Shown piece by piece: positions 42,458 to 52,779 of a DNA stretch of 64,000 nucleotides (position 1 is the stretch's first letter; every line of letters begins with the position of its first letter). Made by a program: the position numbers and the translations under genes. Source of the stretch: Macrotis lagotis (taxonomy: Eukaryota > Chordata > Mammalia > Peramelemorphia > Peramelidae); assembly GCF_037893015.1 (NCBI RefSeq), contig NC_133666.1, forward strand, positions 658,391,848 through 658,455,847, in the 5' to 3' direction. The notes under the pieces were generated by a model. It made no database searches. It was given only the letters and a program-made list of their open reading frames with translations, and was not told where the DNA came from.

Positions 42458-42774
42458 TGTTTTGCCTTTCTTTACCCCAGATTATGTATAAGGATAGTCA
42501 CCAAGACAAAGAGAGTTTTCCCTGTCTCTTAAGGTTGAAGATAGATGAGCAGATGAGGACCTCTAAAATACAACAAACTACTTTCAAGATCAGTGGCTGA
42601 TTAGTTATGAAGCCAACATGACTTTGTGTATTGTCTATACTAAAAGTGTATATGAGAAACAGTTCATGTTCAGAAGACCTTAGCCTGTAGAGATACACTC
42701 TATCCTTATGCCACCTGTTGCTTCTCTCTGCCTTGGCTAGTAATCAGAAATGTAATAAAATCTTTTTTTGTCAT

Positions 42775-43020
42775 CGTTCTTCAGTTTTTCATTAGTGAAT
42801 GACTCTTTGGGTCCCCACTTGGGGTTTTCTTGGCAAAGATATAGGAGCAATTTGCCATTTCTTTCTCCAACTCATTTTATAGAGAAGGAAACTGAGGCAA
42901 ACAGGTTTTAGTGACTTGCTCAGGGTCACATAGCTAGTGAGTATCTGGGGTTGCACTTGAAATTTGAAATCCTGACTTCAGAAGAAATGCTCTATCCACT
43001 GTGCCACTCATCTGTCCATA
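42775..43020 (-). mobile_element. MAR1-type SINE
   Basis: GACTCTTTGGGTCCCCACTT, GGTTTTCTTGGCAAAGATAT, GAGAAGGAAACTGAGGCAAA. Confidence 0.88.
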
Positions 43021-43039
43021 AAATCTTGCATTTCTCATA

Positions 43040-44030
43040 TTTTAAATTGTAATATAGTAGGTTTTCTCTCTGCAGCAAGCACTATATTTGTTTCTAGTCC
43101 ACCCATGTTTTCTCCAGGCCAAACACCCCTAATCCTTGAAGTAGGTCTAGTTTAAGTTTATTATCCTCTGGAAGCTATACCCTTGGGGGTTCAGTAACCT
43201 TACAGCTAGCTATGAGATGTCAGCAGCAAAACTTGAATTTTGGTCTTTTGATCCTGTTTTTTCCACACTTTCCTTTTTTATACCAACCTTGTTACCCATT
43301 ATAGACTAGGCACTAACCAAGCATTTCTGACTCTGATATCTTTTCAACTCTCTGTCCAGAGGTAGGTTGGGCTGGAGGCAGGGGGCTGCCATGGGAAGGC
43401 TGGGATAGGAGGTGGGGTTGGGACTAAATATTGAAAATCTGAGGCCCAGAGAAGGGAGGGAGAGAAGGAGGAAGTTGGAAAAAGGCCGAGGGTAAATCGA
43501 TCCGATCTGGGCCATTACTTTGATTGAACTCGAGAAGGCTGGCTTTAAATCATATAACTAGAATTAGGCCATAGAATTTTTATCCCCCATAACCCCCCCT
43601 TCTCCCAAGGGAGGGGGGCTCTCTAGGGTTGGGGACAAAGGCCCTTTGAGTCTCCCTGAGGCTGCAAAGCTCAGAGATGGCAAAGAGTCAAGGGCCTACT
43701 CGGTTATACTGGTTGGTGGTTGGCCTGCCTAGTGGCTGAGGTATGGACAGGATGAACTCCAGGTCCTTTCCAGATAGAAGAGACAAGCATCCTCTTTTTC
43801 CTCTTCATAGGACCCCCTGCAGAAAATCTTTTAATAAAGCTAACCCAAGGGTCTCTGTATAGAGGGAGCAAAATTTCCCTTTCCCATTTCCCTCACCCTC
43901 CCAATCCCATTTCTCACAGCTGGTTGAATGTGCAGGGGCTTAAGCCTTCCTGTCTCTTTCCCATGGGGAGAGTGACCTCTTGCTCCAGGACTCACTGGGA
44001 TCCTAGTTCTAACAAGTATGAAAATGGGTT
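43040..44030. other. Unassigned intron 1 sequence
   Basis: Largely free of recognised repeats; no exon with family similarity and no signal-peptide frame before a GT donor was found. Confidence 0.3.
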
Positions 44031-44269
44031 TTGCAAGATCAGGGAAGGAAGGATCTGGAAAGCCATCTAGTGCAAACTTCTAATTTTATCCAAGGTGGAA
44101 ACTGAGAACTAAGATATGTGTTGTTACAGGTTGTTACAGTAAGCATCAAAGCCATGATGTGCCCAGGTCTTCCAACTCCAACTTCTGTTTTCTTTCTACT
44201 GCATTTAGACAGGAAGAGGATGAAGGTCTCTACTTCGTTTCTGCTATAGGGAATAGGTAGGGGTCACAA

Positions 44270-44575
44270 GATGATGATGATGATTGTCCTTCATTCTCGA
44301 AGAGGACCATGACAATAGGGTAGGTGGTGCCATGATAAGCATGTGAAGTGGATTTGAGTGAGGGGAGCTGTTGCTAAGTCCCCAGCCTCACTTTCTCCTC
44401 CAGAGTCATCTGAGTCCAGTGGCCAGATAGGAATCCAGATGACTGGAGTTGGCCCTGGATGTGAGGCAGGCAGGTTAAGTGACTTGTCCAATGTCACACA
44501 GCTAGTAAAAGTCAAGTGTCTGAAGTTGGATTCGAACTCTTGATTCCAAGACCAGTGTACCACCTAGCTGCCCAT
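44270..44575 (-). mobile_element. SINE with RTE-like LINE tail (RTESINE-type)
   Basis: On the minus strand: head GGGCAGCTAGGTGGTACACT, box B-like GAGTTCGAATCC, core TAGCTGTGTGACATTGGACA, a body of about 150 bases, and the tail TGTCATGGTCCTCTTCGAGA then ATGAAGGACAATC with a TCA repeat. The tail matches the LINE fragment at 34742-35158, which suggests mobilisation by that LINE. Confidence 0.8.
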
Positions 44576-44939
44576 AAGATAGTTCTAGGTAGAAACTTGG
44601 GAGCAATGAGTGCATGAAACAAATACAATTCACATTTGGTGTCGGAAAACCTTTCGAACGATGAGATAGGTCCAGTTAGTAGATGGACTGTCCCAAGAGT
44701 TGGGGGTTCTCTCCCTAAAAGCCTTGAGATAGTGATTGAGTCTGGCTCCCAGCTACAGCTCCCTGGGGTACCTAGGGACTTTTTCTAACCTGGGTCTGAG
44801 CCGTGGGGATGAGGGGTGTGTGTGTGTGTATACATGTATGTGCACATGTGTGTGTATGTCCCAACTCCCTACCCTGGAAGATGCCGAGTCTGCTTGGCAA
44901 AAGGGAGAGGAGCAGAGAGGAGCTCAGCTGATACACTTC

Positions 44940-45120
44940 TGCTCATCTAGGGATTTTCCAAAAGCAAAGCTAAGACTGTAAAATATTTAGCTTCTCCATC
45001 TACCAGTGATAAAGGCTTGGCCAAACAAGGCATAAATTATTGTGCATTGTAATGAAAAATTAATGGTGCCCTTGGCTGTATTTCCCCCAGAAGGCTGGAC
45101 GCACAGCCTGGGGGTGTCTG
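44940..45120. other. Candidate conserved non-coding element in intron 1
   Basis: Unique AT-rich sequence with paired homeodomain-type cores (TAATGAAAAATTAATGG, 45050-45066) and CTTGGCCAAAC (45016-45026). It has no repeat hallmark and no coding frame. Function is inferred from appearance only. Confidence 0.35.
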
Positions 45121-45400
45121 GGAATAAGGAAGAAGGCAGATGGATGGATTTGGCCTATTCTGCCCTTTCTCTAAGTCAACCCCATTAGGGATGAGTGTTT
45201 ATATATGAGAAATTGATAAACAATCAAAACTCGAACCTAGGACTTTTGTGCTATTATTTTTCCATTGTGGGTCTTTTACTTTCCTTTTTCCTTTGAGAGG
45301 CACAAACCTCAAGGCCAGAGTTCCTAAGGACAGAGCTGCTGCTGTCTCTATCTCTGGGTCTCCGAATCAGATTGATGCAGAGAATCATGGGCAGAGGGAG

Positions 45401-45903
45401 TGTTGAGATCACTTGGAGACAAATTTTGTAAATCTTATGTTTGCATTGTTAAGGGAATCTTCCTTCTTCCTTTATTGTCTAATTTAGGCCACAGCCTGAG
45501 GGCCTGACCTTCAACCTGATCTGGATTGCATTCTCTTTTGATGGGGTAGCCAGGGCATAGGTCTGGAAACAAGTCCAAGACTACCCATAAGAGACCCCTC
45601 CCTAAAAGCAAAATCTCCAATGCAGGACTTGGGCCATTCCCACATCACCACCCCTCCCATGGACGCTGAGGAAGAATTTAAGGAGATCTGAGGAAGAGGC
45701 TTGCTCTCTTGATCTTTCCAGACTCCTGTTGAACCCTAGGCAGCCAGTCTGCCTAGTTCAATTAGCAATCCCACGTGGTCTTTTTCTTTAAACCCTTCTT
45801 AACTTACCCTATCATTTTCTTTTGTGTTGTAACTTCTTTTAATAAATCTCTATTTTTCTTTCCACACCTGCATTCCCAGGTCTCTGAATTGTGATTTGTC
45901 ACA
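45401..45903 (+). mobile_element. Solo LTR of an endogenous retrovirus (fossil)
   Basis: A 503-bp segment begins TGTTGAG and ends TTGTCACA. GGAG sits directly on both sides (45397-45400 and 45904-45907), a 4-base duplication usual for class I (gamma-like) elements. A polyadenylation signal AATAAA is at 45841-45846, about 60 bases from the end, as expected of an LTR. No internal retroviral sequence or partner LTR is near, so it is a solo LTR. The family is not recognised; the intact ends and flanks suggest moderate age. Confidence 0.65.
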
Positions 45904-45959
45904 GGAGGAAAACTGAACACAAAGGGCAACAAAATGACTCTTACACACACTTGGAAAGC

Positions 45960-46430
45960 TCTACCCTTTCACCTTGCCTCTTAATTTTTCTATCTTAGCT
46001 TAAATCTCACCTTCTCTAGTAGGCCTTTCCTAGTTTTTCTTGCTGAAAATAACCTTTCCCTCTTAGAGGATGTTCCAGAATCTGCTCAGTACACATCTTA
46101 TTTTTTAAACAATGTTTTTATTTTTATTATGATTATTGTCTTGTTTTTTTTTTTTGCAAGGTTTTTGCAAGGTTAAGTGACTTGGCCAAGATCACGCAGC
46201 AAAGTAATTATTAAGTGTCTGAGGTTGGATTTGAACTCAGGTCCTTCTGACTCCAGGGCCAGTGCTCTATCAGTACACCTCTTATGCCTACCAAGATGTG
46301 CATCTATAGTCTTCCCCATTAGAAGATAAGTTTCTTGAGGCCAGGGACTTTCCTTTTGCTTTTATACATCCGGTGCTTAAAGATGCATCTGGTATATATA
46401 GTAATAGTTAAAAAAGGCTTATTGGCTAGG
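45960..46430 (+). mobile_element. L2 LINE 3' end with SINE insertion
   Basis: CTTAAATCTCACCTTCTCTA, CCCATTAGAAGATAAGTTTC and TTGAGGCCAGGGACTTTCC follow L2. Confidence 0.75.
46142..46270 (-). mobile_element. WSINE-like SINE, head missing
   Basis: TTGCAAGGTTTTTGCAAGG shows a small tail duplication; it ends at GTGCTCTATCAGTACACCTC. Confidence 0.85.
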
Positions 46431-46650
46431 TGACTCAGTGGACAAAGCAGTAGGCCTTGTGTCAGAAAACTCCAAATCTAACCTCAGTTACTTATTAACT
46501 GGGTGACTCTGGGCAAGTCACTTAACTTCTGCTTGCCTTAAGCTAGCGGAGAAGGAAATGGCAAAGCATTTCAGTATTTTTGCTAAGGAAATTCTATGTC
46601 CAGTGTCCATAGTGTGACTCAAGAAGAGTCAGACATGACCGAACACTAAC
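46425..46650 (+). mobile_element. MAR1-type SINE
   Basis: TGGGTGACTCTGGGCAAGTC, GAGAAGGAAATGGCAAAGCA, CAAGAAGAGTCAGACATGAC. Confidence 0.85.
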
Positions 46651-46857
46651 TATATCCACTTAGCATCCATGCCATGCAATGCAAATCTTGTGGGGAGTTG
46701 TGCATCCCATAGCCCAAAAGAAAAAAAAAGGATATTGCACAATCGATTTCTTTTAGGTTTAGCATTGGCTGGAAGTATGGGGAAGATGGAAAGAGAAAGG
46801 TGAAAGGGCATCCTTCTTGCCTTCTGCTCCTTCTCTCTAATTCATTCCATTTCTTTT

Positions 46858-47009
46858 TTTTTTTTTAAAGGTTTTTGCTAGGCAGTGGGGTTAAGTGGCT
46901 TGCCCAAGGCCACACAGCTAGGTAATTATTAAGTGTCTGAGACCAGATTTGAACCCAGGTACTCCTGACTCCAGAGCCGGTGCTATCCACTGCGCCACCT
47001 AGTTGCCCC
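46858..47009 (-). mobile_element. WSINE-like SINE
   Basis: Near full-length reverse copy (GAGACCAG; GTGCTATCC) with ATTCC-type flanks. Confidence 0.9.
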
Positions 47010-47123
47010 TATTCCTTCTCTTTTAAGAACCATCCACACTACTTCCATCATTTCAAATCTCCCTCTTGTTTGTTTTTCTCCTGGCTTTTGATAAACATGC
47101 TTAGGTCTCCTCCATCCTTGAAA

Positions 47124-47139
47124 CACACACACACACACA

Positions 47140-47212
<73 letters not shown>
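47124..47212. repeat. (CA)n microsatellite
   Basis: About 44 units with three ATA breaks. Confidence 0.97.
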
Positions 47213-47215
<3 letters not shown>

Positions 47216-47309
47216 CTTCACTTGACTCTCATTTCTTCATATTCCTTCACTCTCCATTTCACTGAAAAACTCCTAGAAAGAGATAACTACACTTGCTGCC
47301 TCTCCACCT

Positions 47310-47455
47310 TTTTTTTTTTAGGTTTTTTTTTTGCAAGGCAATGGGGTTAAGTGGCTTGCCCAAGGCCACACAGCTAGGTCATTATTAAGTTTCTGAGGCT
47401 AGATTTGAACTCAGGTCCTCCTAACTCCAGGGCTGGTGCTCTATCCAATGTGCCC
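47310..47455 (-). mobile_element. WSINE-like SINE
   Basis: Reverse copy of the AATGGGG / GAGGC / CTCTATCC variant, head slightly short. Confidence 0.9.
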
Positions 47456-47531
47456 CTCTCTACCTTTTTTTACCACCCACTCACTTAAATTTTAACTATT
47501 AACTTACAAATCATCAACAAACACAAACATT

Positions 47532-47610
47532 TTTTTGCAAGGCAATGGGGTTAAGTGGCTTGCCCAAGGCCACACAGCTGAGTCATTATTAAGTGCCTGA
47601 GGCTGGATTT
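47532..47610 (-). mobile_element. WSINE-like SINE, truncated
   Basis: TTTTTGCAAGGCAATGGGGT to GCTGGATTTGAAAC; the head half is absent. Confidence 0.9.
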
Positions 47611-47639
47611 GAAACAGTTTAATAGACAAAGAAAAATAA

Positions 47640-47870
47640 GAGCTAAGATTTTTATATTTTTATAGCACTGCATGCAAAGCAATGGGCTAAATTATCAACT
47701 CATTTGATCCTCACAATCCTGGAAAGCAGGTTACTATTGTTCCCATTTTTTATTTGAGGAAATTGAGGTAAACAAGGATACAGTGACTTTCCCAAGGTCA
47801 CACAGTCAGTAAGTGTCTGAGACTGGATCTGAATTCAAATCCTTCTGACTTGGGTCTCTAAGCTTTGCTA
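47640..47870 (-). mobile_element. CORE-SINE (MIR type)
   Basis: ATTTGATCCTCACAATCCTG, GAGGAAATTGAGGTAAACAA and CACACAGTCAGTAAGTGTCT. Confidence 0.7.
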
Positions 47871-48119
47871 GTTGTAAAAGAGATAAACAAATTTAGCATG
47901 GTAGTAACAAAACTCCTATATGTGTCCCTTTTAGTATTTTTTCCTGTACATTTTTCAAAAATCCTTTAATCTTTCTTTCCCTTCTCCAGGCCTGCCACTA
48001 CCCACTAACCCATTCCACTTTCAACAAAACTTTTCCCTTCATAACAATATGTAGACCATCAAAACAAATGAGTCTGTTGGCCATGACTGAGAATGCATTT
48101 CTCATCCTCTATTTCTAGT

Positions 48120-48800
48120 CCATTAACTCTCTGTCAAGAGGTGATACCACCCACTCATCCCTCAGTCCTCAGTAATCAGGCTTCTGACCCTACCACTCTA
48201 CTAAACTGCTCTCTTAAAGGTCAATAGTGATCTCTTAACTGCTAAAGTCAGGGGCCTTTTTTCCCAGGTCTCATCTGACTTGACCTCTGATCAACCCTAT
48301 CTCCTGGACATTTTTTCCTCTCATGGCTTTTATGACACTATTTTTTTCTGGCTTTTCCATTCCTTCTTCCATTCTGTGACTGGATATTCATTGGAAAGGT
48401 CTTCTAAAACTCTGACTGCTTTTCTTTCTCTCCCTGGATGATCTCATTGGTGTTCATGGGCTTAATTAATTATCACCTCTTGTCCAAATATAATCACCCA
48501 GCCCTGAATTCTCTCTTGAACCCCAGTCTGACTTCTTCAGTTATTTGCCATCTTGGATGTTCCAACAAAATCCCACACCTAGCACATCCAAAGCAAAACG
48601 TATTATATTGCCCTTCAAACTTGGCCCTTCTACAATTCTGTTTTTAAAAGGGGCAACATCAACTTTCAAGGTTAGTAGCTTTGAAGTTCTCTTCAATCCT
48701 TTCTTCCTCACTTACTTCCAATCAATTGCCAAGTTTCCTTGATTCCCTTTTCTGTTTATCTCTAGAGTTAATATAGTTCACCAGCACTACAGTAAACATT
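48120..48800 (+). mobile_element. L2 LINE ORF2 fragment (reverse transcriptase region)
   Basis: CTGCTCTCTTAAAGGTCAAT, TCTGGCTTTTCCATTCC, GATGATCTCATTGGTGTTCA and CATCTTGGATGTTCCAAC follow the order of the L2 RT region. A degenerate frame at 48438-48647 recalls the L2 stretch after the YADD motif. Deletions and frame changes are many. Confidence 0.65.
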
Positions 48801-48843
48801 TATAACTTGATTAATTAATTGAACTGATCACATAACTCCTTCT

Positions 48844-48877
48844 GTTTTTTTTTTTTTTGCAAGGCAAAAGCTGCCCC
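48844..48877 (-). mobile_element. Micro-SINE: 34-bp internally deleted WSINE-like copy
   Basis: A T-run and TTTTGCAAGGCAAA (tail) joins directly to AGCTGCCCC (head). It is flanked by CATAACTCCTTCT (48831-48843) and CATAGCTCCTTCT (48878-48890), 12 of 13 identical. Confidence 0.9.
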
Positions 48878-49089
48878 CATAGCTCCTTCTCTAAGGAATT
48901 TGGCAAGATAGGTCAGGGGAGTACCATTATTTTCTTGGGGCACACACTATTCTTGAGCCATCACCTCAGTCTTCCCCAGACCAGTAATAAATTGCTGATG
49001 AATAGCCAGCAATCCAATAGACAATGACCAATACTCAGCAATAACCAATGGTTTGACAATCCATAATTAATATCCACTAATTAATATAG

Positions 49090-49312
49090 TCAAGGAGGCA
49101 GCTGGTGGCACAGTGGATAGAGAGATGGACCTGGAATCAGGAAGACGCATCTTCATGAGTTCAAACCTGGCCTTAGACACTTACTACCTAGACAAGTCAT
49201 GTAACCCTGTTTGCCTCATCTGAGCTGGAGAAGCAAAATGACAAACCACTCTAATATCCTCACCAAGGAAAGCCCAAATGGGGTCGTGAAGACTTAAACA
49301 TGACTCAACAAT
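49090..49312 (+). mobile_element. MAR1-type SINE
   Basis: GGCAGCTGGTGGCACAGTGG, GTTTGCCTCATCTGAGCTGG (core shortened) and GGGGTCGTGAAGACTTAAAC. Confidence 0.88.
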
Positions 49313-49322
49313 AACAACAGCT

Positions 49323-49484
49323 AGGGGCAGCTAGGTGGCGCAGTGGATAGAGCACCGGCCCTGGAGTCAGGAGGACCTGAGTTCAAATCCGACCTCAGAC
49401 ACTTAATAATAACTTAGCTGTGTGGCCTTGGGCAAGCCACTTAACCCCATTGCCTTGCAAAAAAAGAAACTAAACTAAAAAAAT
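49323..49484 (+). mobile_element. WSINE-like SINE at the end of a MAR1
   Basis: Full-length, little-diverged copy flanked by AATAACAACAGC (49310-49321 and about 49487-49498). Confidence 0.95.
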
Positions 49485-49499
49485 CAATAACAACAGCCA

Positions 49500-50570
49500 A
49501 TGGTCAATCATAAATTACATAGCTGGTAAGTATATGAGTGGGATTTGAACTCAGTTCTTCTGGCTCTACGTTTAGTCATGTTTCTACCATGTCATGCTAA
49601 TAATGAGTTACCATGGCTAATGAGCAATCACCTATTAGTAATAGCTAATGACATTTTGCCAATGAGTGGTTAATAACTAATAATCAATGACTCATAACCA
49701 ATAAGAAATGATTTGTATGTAAAGATATCACTGAAACTCAGAAATTAACAAGAAGTTGAACCAATAACTAATACCTATCAGTCAACTATTATTACTAATA
49801 ATAATTATGATAATTTATAGCTAAGTTAGCATTTATGTCGCATTTTAAGATTTACAAAGAACTTTGCAAATATCTCACAAAGAAATCTGGGAGGCAGGTG
49901 CTATTATGTTCTCTATTAATTACACTCACATTTACATAATGGTTTAACATCTATTTTCCTTACAGAAGACTCTGTGAGTTAGGTAGGAAAGGGACTAGAC
50001 CTGTGAATTTATTTAATAAAAAATTTATTTACTTAGGGTATTCCTAAAGGAGGAAACTCCCTCTACCAATGCAGGCTGGCACCTTCTCTGAAACTTAAAG
50101 AATTATAAAGAGTTTTCTTGTCCATTAAGAGGGCGAGTGACTTGTCCAGGGTGACCTAGTTAGTATATGTCAGAGATGGAAATGAAAACCAGGTCATCTG
50201 GGCTTTGATACACTTTTTTTAAAATGCCTCACACTGAATTATCTAGGTTATCTAGTATTAATTCCATTTCACAGAGAAGTCCAACCAAAGCTCTGAGAAA
50301 TTAAATGACTTGCCCATAGTCACATAATTCATAAGTATATGAGTTGGGATTTGAATTCAAGTCTCCTGAGACTAAGTTCAGCCATGTTTCCACCATGTCA
50401 TGCTAATAAGTAGCCCATGGCTGATGGGCAATCATCCATTAATAATAGTTAATGACAATTGGCTATAAATGATTCATAGCCAATAAGGAATAACTGATAA
50501 TTGAAGCCATTACTAAATCTCAGAAATTAATAGCCATTAGCCAATGCTCACAAGTCTGGGCTTCAGAATA
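49500..50570. other. Degenerate CORE-SINE text with AATGAC/AATAAC-rich spacers
   Basis: Two reverse CORE-SINE-like pieces (about 49520-49600 and 50250-50410) are each followed by similar runs such as GCTAATGACATTTTGCCAAT / GTTAATGACAATTGGCTATA. The parallel order (49600-49760 and 50400-50560) suggests an old direct duplication of about 800 bases. Confidence 0.5.
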
Positions 50571-50989
50571 AACATTTCTCATTTTATTCTCAACATTCAC
50601 TCACTTTTTGGACCAAGAGAAACTCTGTTCCATATGCTCAAGGACCAGATTTCTCTGGTTTGGAAATAGAGATTCTATGAGAGTTGTCCCAAAGTCACTA
50701 CAACTTGCCTGAGACTACACATGGAGCCCTGCCCTTGGTACTACACTCTAAGATGGAGAAAACATTCTTTGAGGCAAATAACACCTGGCTGGGTTGAGTT
50801 TGAGCCAAGAGCTCCTTTGCCCAATAACCCTTTGCTTAGAGATCTTATTTAAGACACAAAGAACCCTCTCCCAATATCTCAGCTCTAAAAGAAGCTTTCA
50901 TCTGTGTTAAAGAAACTTTTCTGATCATTGCATTCCAGTAGTTTAGATATTTTTCTGGACAGGAAAAAAAGAAGAAGAAACCTAAGACT

Positions 50990-51190
50990 GTTAGAGCTGG
51001 ACTTAGAATTGGGAAGACCTGAGTTCAAATCCTGCCTCAGAACTTCCTAGGTGTGTGAGTTATTTCATATTTCTCAGCCTCAGTTTCTTCATCTGTAATG
51101 GAGGAAAATAATAGTGCATCTCTCCCTCCCAGGATTATTGTGAGAAATAAATGAATTAAGGGATGTATAATATAAAAAGATTCCATCAGT
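50990..51190 (+). mobile_element. CORE-SINE (MIR type)
   Basis: AGAATTGGGAAGACCTGAGT, TCAGCCTCAGTTTCTTCATC, GGATTATTGTGAGAAATAAA. Confidence 0.7.
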
Positions 51191-51194
51191 TTGT

Positions 51195-52070
51195 TTGATG
51201 CCAGGGTGCTCGCTTACAAGAGAATTAGATGAACCTTAAGGGAAGAGGGTTGCAGAGATTGTGGATCACTCATGGACATTCTGTAACTGGTTTCAGTTGG
51301 CTAATCATGTAATTGGTAAGAGCTCTTTTTCAATTGGCTGCTTAGCTGCACCTGTTGGCATTTTCAAAAGAGTCTGAGTCAGTTTTGGCTGGGGCTGTTG
51401 GCTTCACTTGGTGACTCTTCTGCCCACAGTGACTCATGAAAGATTGTGGCAAGCGGAAGGTCCTTCAGGCCATTTCCTGCTCTGAGAGCGTAAGGCACAC
51501 TCCAACCCAGCCAAGAAACAGACCTTGACTTTTGGCTTTTTTCCTTTGTTTTTCTATTCTGGGTAAAGGGAGTGGGGTCTCTGATCTTGGGCATTTCAAA
51601 GGTTTGGAGAACCAGGTCATAGGAAATCAGAATTCATAATTCCAGGCTGGATTTTCAGGTTTTGCAGCCTGAGAAAGAAGCTTTGGGAGTGGACTGTGGG
51701 CCTCCAGCCAATGGAAAGACTCATCCAACAGTCAGGCCATTTGTATACGTGAACTTGGTGGAACCGAGGTTATGTAGGAGTTGGGATAAATTATGAGCCT
51801 AGTCTCCCCTTGCACCCCTAAGGACTTACATGAAAGAAAATGATTGTATGTTGGTGCTTGCTTTATTTTTGATGTAAACATCCCTTTGTAAAAACTGATT
51901 TGGGTTGAATGGTAAAAACAAGAGCTTGAACCACGACAGTATGAGAAAGATACACCAGGTCCTCAGAGTTACCCCTTGAACCTCTGAGGGGCAAATGTTG
52001 TGACCTGGCTCTTGAAAGAAGAGACAGGGTATATACATTACATGTGTAAAATGCTTTGCAAACCTTAAAG
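51195..52070. other. Unassigned intron 1 sequence
   Basis: No recognised repeat or exon in most of this stretch; 51380-51600 is G/C-balanced and could be an old repeat or a regulatory element. Confidence 0.3.
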
Positions 52071-52074
52071 GTCT

Positions 52075-52320
52075 AAAGCAGTTGGTTGGTACAGTGGATG
52101 GACCACTACATCTGGAATCAGGAAGACCTGAGTTCAAATCCATTCTCAGATTCTTACTTGCTGTGGGATCCTGGTCAAGTCATTTTAATCTTGGACTGTC
52201 TCAGTTTTCCCAATTGAAAAATGGAAATAATAATAGCATCTACATCCCAGGGTTGTTCTGAACATCAGATGATATATTTGTACAGTGCTCTTACATAGTA
52301 GGAACTTAATATCCTTATTC
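52075..52320 (+). mobile_element. CORE-SINE (MIR type), near complete
   Basis: GGTACAGTGGATGGACCACT, GGAATCAGGAAGACCTGAGT, CCCAGGGTTGTTCTGAACAT and AGTAGGAACTTAATATCC. Confidence 0.75.
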
Positions 52321-52359
52321 CTTTTCCTTAATTTTTAAGTACTAGATAAATACTATTTC

Positions 52360-52495
52360 TTCTCCAATTTTCTTCTTTTCTTTCTTCTCCTTTTTTCTTT
52401 TCCTCTTCCTCCTCTCTTTCCTTCTTTTCTTTCTCCTCCTCCTCTCTCCTTCTCTTTGTCCTCTTTCCCCTTATCCTCTTTCTCTTCCTCATGAA
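52360..52495. repeat. Polypyrimidine tract
   Basis: About 135 bases of C/T with few purines (TTCTTCTCC, CCTCTTCC units). Confidence 0.9.
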
Positions 52496-52779
52496 CTCTC
52501 TTCCATAAAGCCTAACTTCCACCAAGCTAACGAATAATGAGTATGCTCTGTTTTTCCAGACCACAAGAAGCCTTGGAAACCAGCGCCAAGACAAGACAGA
52601 TGACAATCTACACTTCTGATATCAAGGAACCTAGCTCTTGGTTTTTCCTCTGCTAACTTCCTGTGTGATCTTGGGTAAGCCACCTAACCCTTTTGAGTCT
52701 CAGTTTTCTCATTTGTGAAATGGGGATCATTCAAACCAAGGTATATTTATTGAACTATGTGCCCACCTATATTGTGAGT

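Noticed and set aside
46980-47225. Frames of His-Thr or Cys-Val repeats on both strands
   Set aside because: Translation of the (CA)n microsatellite.
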